From assembly GCA_003427395.1 (NCBI GenBank), contig BFEA01000259.1, positions 1,191,502 to 1,215,392 on the forward strand: DNA of 23,891 nucleotides, read 5' to 3'. This DNA is from Chara braunii. Its lineage: Eukaryota > Streptophyta > Charophyceae > Charales > Characeae. Made by a program: the position numbers and the translations under genes. This document shows, piece by piece, positions 10,121 through 18,778 of the stretch; within the stretch, counting starts at the first letter, position 1, and each line of letters starts with the position of its first letter. The notes under the pieces are model-generated. The model made no database searches and had not been told where the DNA came from. It was given only the letters and a program-made list of their open reading frames with translations.

Positions 10121-11103
10121 GTAGCGATATCCCACACTACTTACAGTAAGTAAAAAGTATAGTTTTCAAAAAATAAATAAAAACAAAGTATTGTTTTCAT
10201 GGATCCCACCTGTTTTCCCACGTATAGGGGATTCCGCCGGCGATGGAGGCAAGTGGAAACGTTTGACGCCGTTTCCGGAGTGATCGCTGGCGAAAAAGAT
10301 TGAGGATTTTTCGAAAAGAACCCAACCCATACCCTATTCTCAAAAAGGTGGCGGTTTTCTTGTCAATTTGTTTTTCTTTCTTCAGTCCACCACTGCAGGC
10401 TGCCCCCCAAAACATACCGTCACAATCGTAAAAGTTATTCGCCTGCTGACTGTGGGGTCTCTTTTTTCTTTTACCGCCCGTCGGACGCACCTCCTCCTTT
10501 TTCGTTTCTTTTACAGTCTTAGGGTTTCGTTAGGCACTCCTAAAAGAATCCTAAAATTTTTAGGACGAGTCCTAAAGGATTTTAAGGATTTCGTGCGGCG
10601 TCGTTACACGCAATCCTAAAAATCATATTTTACGATTCGTTCTAAAAGGTCTCCGGCGACCGGTTTTCATATGCGTATACGCAGCAGCGTCACCAATATT
10701 CATTCATTCCTGCCAATGTCCGTCCAATCCCCGCCAACGGCTACCGTTCGTGGCCATTGTCCGGGTCGACCCGCAGAACACCTTCGATGTCCGACCCTTG
10801 ACCCGACGGACCGCTTCTGCACCAGCAACTTCGTGTTGATGGCGCCATGCACGTAACGCAATGAGTTCGTGAAATGCGGGAATCCTAAAATTTCAATGGG
10901 TCGACGGCTACTAGAAAATTTAGGACGATTTTGCCTGGGGAATCCTAAATTCTTTAGGACTCGTCCTAACGCCGTTTTCACATTTTTTATCTCAAAATTG
11001 GATTTAGGATTGCGTGCAACCAAGACGCAATCATAAAAACAAGCATTTTTAGGAGTGTCTAACGAGACCCTTACTTACCATGAGTAGTGTGGGATTAGCG
11101 CCT
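10121..11103. mobile_element. Inverted-repeat element family B, copy 1, with nested fold-back
   Basis: The left end (agcgatatcccacactactt) is matched on the opposite strand at the right end (ggcgctaatcccacactact); both arms continue into GTAAGTAA. Inside, a second inverted pair at 10521-10545 and 11046-11071 shares TCGTTAG(g/a)CACTCCTAAAA. Palindromes of the type TAGGACGAGTCCTA occur at about 10560 and 10953. No transposase ORF is seen, so the element looks non-autonomous, or is an element inserted in another. Confidence 0.6.
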
Positions 11104-11437
11104 AACATCATTGCTTTCGTTGAATCTGTTTATCGCCACTTCCTGTTTGTACCATTCAGCCACATGAGTCGGGACAAAGTGCATCGTTAGACACTCCTCA
11201 GGGCGTCCTTGCGGAGGCGTTCCACCCAGAGCCCCGAGCATCGACTTTAGGACTAGTCCTAAGAGCGATCATGTTAGAAGGGAGGGGGGGGAGGGGACGG
11301 CGGGAAAAGGGGGGAAGGAAGAAAAAAAAAGTTGTGCTTTTGACTTTCAGCCAATAGCATGCCGCCACCATCCGGTCTCAGTTGTAATGTACCACGAAGA
11401 GTATGCCATTTCCTCTCCGTGAATCACACTCGCGATT
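11104..11437. other. Spacer with a stray family B fold-back end
   Basis: Holds cgttagacactcct near 11184 and the palindrome TAGGACTAGTCCTA near 11249, both motifs of the fold-back inside the preceding element. A purine-rich G/A stretch lies at 11278-11330. No gene is seen. Confidence 0.4.
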
Positions 11438-11587
11438 AACGACCACCTGAAATTTCAGAATGAAAGATTCTGAAGTGGTCTGAAACCGCTGAAATGGTAT
11501 GAACACACTTCAGGTCATTTCAGAAGTTTCGGGTGGTTTGCAGGACAAGTTTTATGTTTTTTTTTTTTTATATGCCTGTTTTTTCAG

Positions 11588-11955
11588 CCACTTCAGGTCA
11601 TTTCAAAAATTTCATGTGGGGACCTGAAAGCGCTGAAGTGGCTGAAGCTTCTGAATGGGGTTTCAGGTACCTCCATCCAAATGGTTGAATGGGGGTACCT
11701 GAAACTCCTTCTAGAAACTTCAACCACTTCAGATCATTTCAGGAATTTCAGGTGAGGACCTAAAACCGCTGAAGTGGCTGAAGCTTCTGAAAAGGGTTTT
11801 AGGTACCCCCATCCAAATGGTTGGATAGGGGTACCTGAAACCCCTTTCAGAAGCTTCAACCACTTCAGGTCATTTCAGGAATTTCAGGTGGGGATCTGAA
11901 ACCGCTGAAGTGGCTGAAGCTTCTGAAAGGGGTTTCAGGTAACCCCATCCCACCA
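11588..11955. repeat. 136-bp tandem array with internal hairpins
   Basis: The anchors ccacttcag (11588, 11724, 11860) and cgctgaagtgg (11631, 11767, 11903) both recur at exactly 136 bp, giving two full units and a partial third. Each unit contains an inverted repeat around ggtttcaggtac / gtacctgaaac, about 55 bp across, and gaagtggctgaag pairs with cttcaaccacttc. Related but non-periodic motifs flank the array from 11438 to 12115. Confidence 0.85.
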
Positions 11956-11963
11956 TTTGCAAT

Positions 11964-12115
11964 GGATCTGTAGGCAATCCGAAAGTGGTGTATCAACCTG
12001 AAGTGGTTGAACTGCCTAAAGGCAGTTTCAGACACCCTAATGTATAGATCCACACACAATCTGAAAGTGGTGTAGTAACCTAAAGTGGCTGAACTGCCTG
12101 GAAAGGAGACCTGAA
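11964..12115. repeat. Diverged ~80-bp duplication beside the 136-bp array
   Basis: Two related segments share gatc, then tgaaagtggtgta, then aacctgaagtgg(t/c)tgaactgcct, about 80 bp apart. They use the same words (ctgaagtgg, tttcag) as the neighbouring 136-bp array, which suggests one larger decayed repeat. Confidence 0.55.
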
Positions 12116-12283
12116 AATATATGCACCCGTTAACCATCTCTCGTGAATCACGGATCCTCAAGCTCGAAGTGATCACATGAGCTCCCTTGGAGTCTAGGAC
12201 GATTGGCCGGGAAACCCTCAGAGGAGTCAGAGCCTCAAAGAGTTTTTACATTTTGATTTCAAATTTCATCTCCGATGACAGTG

Positions 12284-12738
12284 TAAGGGGCTCGGCACAC
12301 CACTGTTGAAAACACGATTTTCGATAGTTTCTCTTGGCCACAGAGCCTGTTGAAATTGGAGACGGGAAGAAAATTCGCAAGTTGTCAGAGAATGCTTCTC
12401 GACACCTTCTTCCCAAAGTTGTTGAATCCCCAACTTGCTACTCCGATGCTTTCAAGAGTCCTCGGCTGCGCGATCGACTTCTCGTCGAAATTTGGTGAGT
12501 GGTCTTGAGGCCGAGATGGAATGCTTGTCGCGCCTGAGTGGGCATGAGGTCGAGATGGACGAATACTTGTCGTACCCTCAAGCACGTTCGTCTTTTTCCA
12601 TCTTGCATTCACAAGTGTGTCCATTCTACAGTGCTGTGTGGCTAAAGGGGGGTAAACTGTAGAGAGGGCAGCTGTCGAATTTATTTTGACAGCCGTCGGA
12701 TTTTTCAGCCTTTCGACAGTGGTGTGGCAAGCCCCTAA
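12284..12738. mobile_element. Inverted-repeat element family C, copy 1, with TAA target duplication
   Basis: The left end ggggctcggcacaccactgt is matched by the reverse complement of the right end (ggggcttgccacaccactgt). The element body is 12287-12735 (449 bp), flanked by TAA on both sides (12284-12286 and 12736-12738). GGG-rich ends with a 3-bp TAA duplication are typical of PIF/Harbinger-type (Tourist-like) elements. No transposase is seen. Confidence 0.75.
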
Positions 12739-12825
12739 GACGTAATCCTTGGAATCGCATCCCAAGGACACCACTCTTGAAACGGGGAAATTTTTCAAGA
12801 GCTGTCAGACGTTCTCAAGAGTTTC

Positions 12826-13150
12826 GGGCCCCTCGCCACACAGCACTCTCGAAAGGGCGAGGGTGTTGGACAACCAATGAAAAATGACAGTCATAAAGCT
12901 TTGTTTTTTCCGAATGGAGTCAGGATAACGGCCTGACACCTCTCGAAAATCAAAGGCCCTTCGAGTGCGCTCAGGAGGACGCTTGAAAAGAGCGGTGCTG
13001 CAGGCTGGGCGTTCGGAGTTTCGAGTGCTACTCTTGAAACGAGGTTCTGACAACTCTCGAAAGATTTTTTGGGCTACAACTCTCAAGTGGCTGTGTGGCG
13101 ATGCGTCCAACTCTTGAAAACGCAGTTTCAAGATTGGTGTGGCGAGGCCC
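12826..13150. mobile_element. Inverted-repeat element family C, copy 2
   Basis: The left end ggcccctcgccacacagcac plus ctctcgaaa is matched inverted by the right end (tttcaagattggtgtggcga plus ggccc). It is about 325 bp. TAA follows the right end, but TTC precedes the left, so no clean target duplication remains. Repeated aactcttgaaa/tttcaaga words fill the interior. The right end abuts the next element. Confidence 0.65.
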
Positions 13151-13603
13151 TAATCCCACACTTCTTACGCATCGAGAATCTGTTAAAGAAACGAAAAAGC
13201 TGGGCCCGCTCCCGTTGGCTCCGTAAAAGAAAACGGGGCCACAGAACCGCAATCAGTGGAGGTTTGACGTGCGTAGCGGCGGGTTTTGTTGGGCGGGTGG
13301 TCGTGAGGGACCAAAACTTGTCCGCTTCAACGGACACAAAAAAAACACGCCAACCACACGGACACAAAAAAAATTGGCAAAAAAAAATGAAAACCAACCT
13401 TCTTTTTCACTGCAGGGTACCGGCCCGGTTCTCTTGCAGTTTCCCTCAATCTTTTTCCGCGTCCATTCCCCGACTGCCACTACTTCAAACGTTTCTACTT
13501 GCCCCCTAAGCTGCCGCCGCCGCCCTAGTCTGCGGAATCATGCGGGATCCGGCAAAGCAAGACTATTTACTTACCCTAACTACTGTGGGATGAGACCAAC
13601 GCC
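13143..13603. mobile_element. Inverted-repeat element family B, copy 2
   Basis: The left end (ggcc, ctaatcccacacttcttac) is matched inverted at the right end (ggcgttgg, ctcatcccacagtagttag). The ATCCCACA core and position-matched TTAC/GTAAGTAA link it to the 983-bp copy near 10121. Its left border overlaps the right border of the preceding family C element. Confidence 0.55.
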
Positions 13604-14566
13604 CAAACTCTGGGCTGTTGCTTGTTCCTCCTTTTTTTTTTTTGGCCCGATGGACCACGGCTCAGATGTTATAGCCAAAAGGCCGAGAAAGGTATTGTTC
13701 CTCCTTTTTTCTGGGGGGCTCTGTTGTAGTTCATTCTAGAGATGCTCCAGAGTCTTCTGACAACCCCAGATGTTCTTTGAATTTCTTTTTGTGTCAGGAA
13801 TTCGAGAGAACCCTTCTCTTGCAAGCGTTTAGAGAGACTGGTGTGGCTCTGGGCACGTTCTTTTTCCCTTTTTCCTTTTTTAATTTGGGGACGCTTCGAA
13901 GTGGTGGGGCTTTCGAGACGCTTCGGGGGGTTTTCCCTAGCTTACGAGACGCTTCTGCAGTTTTTAGCTACAGGGGTTTTTCCGACCGAATGTGTGTGAT
14001 TTTGGGATAAGATACGTCCCAGTAAGTAGCCCAACTTGAAGTAAGATATGTCCTTTTTTTTTTTTTTTTTTTTGGGGGGGGNGGTTTGGTAAGTGGAAAG
14101 CATCCCCCCCATGACGACCATGGCACATGTATGGTCAGTGAAGGACAGACTTGTCGGATTTTCCTTCAACAAAGGGCGTCGCTCCAAACAACAACACTGA
14201 ATCTGATACATTCAAAATGTTGTACTCGTACCAATGCACCTGATCGAGAAAGCGTTCAAATGCATGAAGAGTGTTGTGTAGTGGAGCGAGCCCCAGAGGG
14301 TGAATAAATGTGTAGTTAGAGAATGATATTTCTGATACGTGATACTCACAGGTTAGCTGTCACCAGCCGGGCGATTTAATTCTCTCCTCTCTCATCGTGT
14401 GCGCTGCTTCCAATGGGGAGACTGGCTATGGTGTAGCAGCACTTTCATGCATCTGAGGAAGGAGAGGGGCCCACAGGAAGACAAGATATGGTGACACGTC
14501 AGCAGATGATGCTCTGCCGTCCGTTGAGCTGAGAGTATCAGAGATACATCTTGAAAGAATAGAGAA
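13604..14566. other. Spacer upstream of the ClpS-like gene; contains an N
   Basis: Contains a repeated gagacgcttc word (13914-13955) and a 20-T run followed by 8 G and one undetermined base (N at 14082), an assembly or sequencing weak point. The last few hundred bases may hold the promoter and 5' UTR of the downstream gene, but no TATA box or other clear element is seen. Confidence 0.45.
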
Positions 14567-14723
14567 GTGGGAGGTGTTGGGAGAGGAGAGGGAGAGAAGC
14601 GATCAGGAACGGTAGGGAGCGAGACAGCGCCGATCTACGATAAGCTCTCCGCTGGTCAATTGGCGGCGGCGGCGGCGGCGGGGAAGAAGGTGGGAAAGGA
14701 GGTAATCAGGCTGTGCGGCGGCG

Positions 14724-15617
14724 ATGGCCGCCACGTGGACTGCATCTTCTTTACAGACAGCAGCCGCGGCATCGGGTGGTGGTTTGGCGGCGGCGGCGGC
14801 GGCGGCGGCGCAGGTGGGCGAAAGCGGCAGAGATTGGAAGCGGAAGAATGTGGCAATCATCCACCTCGGCAGTAACACTACTAGATTGAATAGCGGTGAT
14901 CACAACAGCCACGTCAGCCTCCGCATCAGCCGTGCTGACCTGTCATCGTCTTCTGAGAAGGTGAGGCGAAGGGCATCCTGCGCCGCCCAGTCAGCATCGT
15001 GGACCTCGGCGGCCGAAGATGCAGTGACGGTGGCAGCGGCGGCGGCGGCGGCGGCGCAATCCTGCTCCGCTTCTCCTTCCGCTTGCTGCTCTTTCTGCTT
15101 TTCCTCCTCCTCCTCCTCCTCCTCCTCCTCCTCCTCGTCTTCCTCCTCTATCTCTTCCCCGATTGGCTCGTCCTGGCAGAGTTCAGTCAGTAGTTCTGGA
15201 GGGCGGCACGTGGCGGCTTCTGCGGTCATCTCCAGGCCAGGATTTGGAGGTGGCGGCGGCACCGGACTTCTCGAGAGGCCTGATTTGAATTTGGACCAGG
15301 GGGGAAGCTCCCCGGACACAGAAGAGGGGGGGGATTTGGGTAAGTCCCCCCAGAGACGCCGTCATGGGGGCGGGGATCGCTACAGGGTCTTGTTGTTAGA
15401 TCACGAGAGACATACAGAGTCCCAAGTGGCGAAAGTTTTGCCATCGGTTGTACCGTCGGTCTCTCCCGACGAGGCTCGGCGGTTTTTTCAGGAATCTAGA
15501 CAGGTCGGATTTGCAGTGGTCCTCGTTTGCGTGAAGGAGCATGCAGAGTTCTATGCGCAAATGATGGCCAGGAGTGGCCTTCGATCAAGCATCGAACCAG
15601 ATAATGGGGTCCTTTGA
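14724..15617 (+). CDS. ClpS-like protease adaptor, plant ClpS1 type with degenerate pocket
   Basis: ClpS adaptors deliver substrates with destabilising N-termini to the Clp protease; in plants ClpS1 acts in the plastid stroma. The ATG at 14724 has a good context (gcgATGG) and an in-frame TAA at 14703. The protein has 297 residues. The ClpS core is residues 219-297 (RYRVLLLD ... GFAVVLVCVKEHAEFYAQMM), ending SGLRSSIEPDNGVL, very like the C-terminus of plant ClpS1; GLLERP (181-186) matches the conserved segment preceding the core. However, the pocket motif N-D-D/N is D226-H227-E228, the pocket histidine is R259, and the gatekeeper position is E232. N-degron binding as in canonical ClpS is therefore doubtful. 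The N-terminal 180 residues are poly-Ala, poly-Ser and Gly runs encoded by microsatellites; the first ~30 (Ala/Ser/Thr-rich, no acidic residues) could be a plastid transit peptide. Fold assignment is firm; function is not. Confidence 0.85.
   Translation: MAATWTASSLQTAAAASGGGLAAAAAAAAQVGESGRDWKRKNVAIIHLGSNTTRLNSGDHNSHVSLRISRADLSSSSEKVRRRASCAAQSASWTSAAEDAVTVAAAAAAAAQSCSASPSACCSFCFSSSSSSSSSSSSSSSSISSPIGSSWQSSVSSSGGRHVAASAVISRPGFGGGGGTGLLERPDLNLDQGGSSPDTEEGGDLGKSPQRRRHGGGDRYRVLLLDHERHTESQVAKVLPSVVPSVSPDEARRFFQESRQVGFAVVLVCVKEHAEFYAQMMARSGLRSSIEPDNGVL
15102..15136 (+). repeat. (TCC)n microsatellite encoding poly-Ser in the ClpS-like gene
   Basis: Eleven or so TCC units give an uninterrupted serine run. 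GCG-type repeats encode poly-Ala at about 14787-14810 and 15032-15057, and a further (GCG)n lies just upstream at 14662-14681. Confidence 0.9.
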
Positions 15618-15688
15618 GTCCAAAAAAAAGGCGTCGGCAGGGGTCCTCTGATCGCGAAAACCATCCGCAGATGCAAGATGGCGAGCAC

Positions 15689-15802
15689 TACTGTCTTCCC
15701 CCGAACACAACGAACCCTCATTTTGGCTGTACACGGCCGGAAATGGGGCTTATATATATAGACTCCTTATCAGGGTGCGTTATTTTCGGGGGAAGACGGG
15801 TA
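15689..15802. mobile_element. Small MITE, family D (GTCTTCCCCCGAA ends)
   Basis: About 114 bp with near-perfect 26-bp inverted ends: gtcttcccccgaacacaacg at left, and gtcttcccccgaaaataacg read from the right on the minus strand; both continue with a near-identical accct. TA flanks both sides (15689-15690 and 15801-15802), consistent with a TA target duplication. It lies 70 bp beyond the ClpS-like stop codon, so it may be inside the 3' UTR. Confidence 0.75.
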
Positions 15803-16137
15803 GGGGGGGTCTGAAGATCAAGTGCCGAATCAGATATGGCGGGAAGGCGTGCTCTGACTTTGAGCGTCGGCAGATTCGACTTCGATATCGCTTGGAAGTA
15901 GCTGAGATAGCCTCACAAAAGGGACACTGATCTCACCCTGTAATGCCATATTTTGATTGGATCGTACGATGATAATACGTGACGTACAGTGATCATAGGG
16001 TGTGCATGTACGATCATCATCACCGTGTGATCGCTCTCACCGGATGATGATGATATGATGACGATTCCTGTGCACGTTGAAAATGTATGATTGGATGATG
16101 ACTGGATGATGATACGGTGGTCATATGTATACATCAT
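15803..16137. other. Spacer rich in ATG/ATC trinucleotides
   Basis: From about 15966 gatgat/atcatc words are scattered in both orientations, giving imperfect fold-backs. No gene is seen. Confidence 0.4.
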
Positions 16138-16450
16138 GATGATGATGTGCTGGCTCTGAAGTCGGTAAATGGTTGCAGGGAAGTGCACGAGAGAGGTAGG
16201 GTTGGTTGTTGCCTTTCGGTTTAATTAGTAAAAGGGATGGTTGTTGCCTTTCGGTTTAACTAGTAAAAGGGATGGTTGTTGCCTTTAGCTTTAATTAGTG
16301 AGGGATGGTGATCATATCTATAAATCACGATGATGATGTCTTGCCTCTGAAGGTGAGGGGAAATGGTTCCAAGAAAGTGCAAGAGATAGGAAGGGATGGT
16401 TGTTGCCTTTAGCTTTAATTAGTGAGGGATGGTGGTTGTCTTTTGCTCTA
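16138..16450. repeat. 35-bp tandem repeats inside a ~191-bp duplication
   Basis: The word ggttgttgcctttcgg (or ttagc) followed by tttaa(t/c)tagt occurs at 16204, 16239 and 16274 (35-bp period) and again at 16398, with a shorter copy near 16432. A longer unit starting gatgatgatgt at 16138 recurs at 16329 and includes ctctgaag, aaatggtt and agtgca(a/c)gaga. Confidence 0.8.
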
Positions 16451-16629
16451 ATTAGTTGGTATTCTTTGGATCTGTAGCCTGTTTAGTTCATTTGTCTTTT
16501 TCGATCTTGGCGAGGTGCTCTTGCAGGAGAATGGACATTGTGCACACTAGACAATTCTAGTGTGCACACTAGAAGGTCTGATGGATGGACACATAACTCA
16601 TGTGCACCAAGAAGAGAAGGCGAGGGAAC

Positions 16630-16631
<2 letters not shown>

Positions 16632-16693
<62 letters not shown>
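16632..16693. repeat. (GA)n microsatellite 1
   Basis: About 31 uninterrupted GA units. Confidence 0.95.
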
Positions 16694-16696
<3 letters not shown>

Positions 16697-16889
16697 GTTT
16701 TGGGAGAGGCCTCATCAAGATCTGTATAGGCAATACTCAAAAAAGTGAGTTCTTTCAAATTTTAAGGTTCGTGTGATGTGGAGGTGAAGATATTTCAAAT
16801 TGAGGGGTAAGTCGTGCAAGTCGTTGGGATTTGTGGTAGTAATGTTGAAATTTGGAGGGGTCTTTTTCAAATTGTGGCTCCTTCAGAAC

Positions 16890-17117
16890 TGATTGTCGAC
16901 GCCTAATTGCAGGTGTGGCGGAGGGGAGTGTATGCTGAAAATTAGAGGGGGGTTCTTTTGCCATGGTGGCTCGTGCACAATTGTTTTGGGTGCCTTAATT
17001 GCCAGGGGTAGGGGAGGCTAGTGTGTAGTGAAAAGTAGAGGGCTTTTTCCGACTGTTACTTCTACATAGTTTCTTTCATCGCCTGTTTGCAGGGGTATGG
17101 CAGGCTAGTGTAAGTGA
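16890..17117. repeat. Degenerate ~90-bp tandem repeat
   Basis: Three diverged units each contain gcct(t)aattgc(c)agg or gcctgtttgcagg, then a G-rich ggt-rich segment and (g)ctagtgt or gagtgta, starting near 16900, 16990 and 17080. Each unit carries an acceptor-like ttgcagg, but no coding sequence accompanies it. Confidence 0.5.
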
Positions 17118-17320
17118 TAACGATTTGTCTAACTGTAGGTCCGGTAGGTATCTGCTGAAGTAGACCAACAAATGGCAGAGCAAGAGAGGCAGGAGGAGGG
17201 AGGAAATCTGTCGGTGCATGTGCTATATATAGTAGCAGAAAGGTTTTCCCATTTCCCAATTATATACGTGGTAAATTTTTGCTCCCTTGCTGGCGTTTTT
17301 TGCAAGTAGAACACTTCATT

Positions 17321-17323
<3 letters not shown>

Positions 17324-17387
<64 letters not shown>
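17324..17387. repeat. (GA)n microsatellite 2
   Basis: About 32 uninterrupted GA units, less than 700 bp from array 1 and 120 bp from array 3. Confidence 0.95.
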
Positions 17388-17391
<4 letters not shown>

Positions 17392-17504
17392 AAAGAAAAG
17401 AAAAGGACAATTAGGTGCATGAACAATACTTCTGAGTCTCCAGTCACACTCTTTCGAATGGTGTGGCACAGGCAGATCGTACAGGAAACATGGCTTCCAT
17501 ATGC

Positions 17505-17506
<2 letters not shown>

Positions 17507-17594
<88 letters not shown>

Positions 17595-17605
17595 AGTAGA
17601 GGATT

Positions 17606-17649
<44 letters not shown>
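17507..17649. repeat. Compound (GA)n and (GT)n microsatellite
   Basis: GA from 17507 to 17589 (about 41 units), a 19-bp unique spacer, then GT from 17609 to 17649 (about 20 units). Confidence 0.95.
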
Positions 17650-17651
<2 letters not shown>

Positions 17652-17930
17652 TCTAGACAATTACCACAAGAAGCGCTCGTTTGCCCACCTGAATGTATTC
17701 ATAATAGTGACTACAAAATTTGTAGAACGTAATTACGTTGGGATGCTAAGATGATTGCGATAGTGTTTGGTGAGACGAACGTTGCGTGGTCCGAGGCCAG
17801 CCACGTGTACGTGTTTGAGTGGTGCAAAGGGTAACCACGTGTGTTTAGTTGAAAATTGGTGTGTTATGGAACGTTCTATAGAATATCGTGTACGACATCG
17901 GGTCTCGCTACTTGTTTTCCACATGCACAA

Positions 17931-18023
17931 AAGACAAAAAGAATGGGAATGTATCTTTCCATGCTCTAGCGGAAGATTCACTCTCGTTTTGCACATTTGG
18001 AGACTACTAGTGGAGCGAGGCCC
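17931..18023. repeat. Left arm of a long-range inverted repeat
   Basis: Read on the minus strand, this contains ggcctcgctccact, aaatgtgcaaaa, agcatggaaagataca and tttttgtctttt, which align in order with the segment at 20118-20207. Identity by eye is roughly 75-80% over about 90 bp. The two arms flank the U6 pseudogene and the zinc-finger gene. Confidence 0.65.
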
Positions 18024-18150
18024 ATTCCATGCAGAACTTTCCGCAGAACGTTCTGCAGGAAAGTTCTGCAGAAGTTCGTGTTCTGTGGAACGTTCCGTCG
18101 AATACTCTGTAGCATAATCTGCACCATTCATTGCACGTGCATTTGGCTAA

Positions 18151-18260
18151 GGGCATGTTCACACTCGCACACGCTTTTTTACTTATTTCTGGACGGAATT
18201 GGGGCCGAAAATACGGTCAGATGCATTCAAGATAATGCTACTAAGTAGTGTGAGTACGCC
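18151..18260 (+). mobile_element. MITE family A, copy 3, with TAA flanks
   Basis: 110 bp. It begins gggcatgttcacactcgcac and ends agtagtgtgagtacgcc. TAA precedes (18148-18150) and follows (18261-18263) the element, consistent with a 3-bp target duplication. The internal tatttctggacggaattggg and acggtcagatgcattcaaga segments closely match copy 4 at 21424. Confidence 0.8.
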
Positions 18261-18326
18261 TAAGTTTGTGCGGTTGAGCGGCAAGTGTGCAACCACGATA
18301 AAAAATAAGATTTTTTATCTGAGACA

Positions 18327-18443
18327 GGACTCATGGACATCGCCTTAACATTGGAACGAGAAGGAGAAAGAGAATGACGATGGCCCCTGTGCAAGGATGA
18401 CACGCACAAATTGAGATATAGTCGAAACTAAAAAAAAAAAAAA
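18327..18443 (+). pseudogene. U6 snRNA retropseudogene, full length with A-tail
   Basis: Aligns along the whole U6 snRNA: ggacatcgcc near the 5' end (plant U6 ggacatccgata), attggaacga, a damaged ACAGAGA/AGATTAGC region (gaaggagaaagagaatgacg), then atggcccctgtgcaaggatg and acacgcacaaattgaga, and a diverged 3' end at about 18429. U6 genes end in a T-run for Pol III; here a 14-A tract follows instead (18430-18443), which indicates a reverse-transcribed copy. The spliceosomal ACAGAGA box is mutated, so it should not be functional. No clear target duplication is seen. Confidence 0.85.
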
Positions 18444-18778
18444 CTATTCCTCGGTCAATTGTGTGAGCAACGGCAAAGAGAAGGGAGGGGAAAAAAAGGA
18501 AAAAAAGAAAGCGGAAACGCGAAAGGACTTCAGTAGAAGAAAGAAGCAAAGCAATTCAAGTTAAATTACGGAGAAGCCCTGTTTAAAAAAAAAAAAAAAA
18601 AAAAAAAGGGGAGAAGGAAAGATGATGATATGGTGAAAGTTCTTTTTAATCAGCGAATGAAAGCCAGAACGATGGGGCCAAGAAGCAATCGCAGCAGCGT
18701 TATCCCTCGTTCTCTTCTGCTCCTTGTCTCCTTCTCCCTCCTCTGCCCCCTCCCCCGCCCCTCCCTCCTCTCTTCTCT
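18444..18778. other. Spacer; probable 3' flank of the zinc-finger gene
   Basis: Purine-rich, with a 23-A tract (18585-18607) and a CT-rich stretch (18710-18778) just past the stop codon of the minus-strand gene. No other gene is seen. Confidence 0.5.

Noticed and set aside
14567-14756. A spliced ClpS start joining an upstream frame through a 55-bp intron (gag/gtaatc ... ctttacag)
   Set aside because: The splice signals are good, but the upstream frame has no ATG (it opens with GTG after a stop), the intron would be very short, and the ATG at 14724 is well placed.
15099-15173. Glu-rich or Leu-rich proteins on other frames of the TCC repeat
   Set aside because: They are frame shadows of the poly-Ser repeat in the ClpS-like gene.
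16538-17754. Arg/Glu-repeat peptides over the GA arrays
   Set aside because: They are dinucleotide-repeat translations without other coding evidence.
18327-18443. A functional U6 gene
   Set aside because: The ACAGAGA box is altered, the 3' T-run is missing and an A-tract follows.
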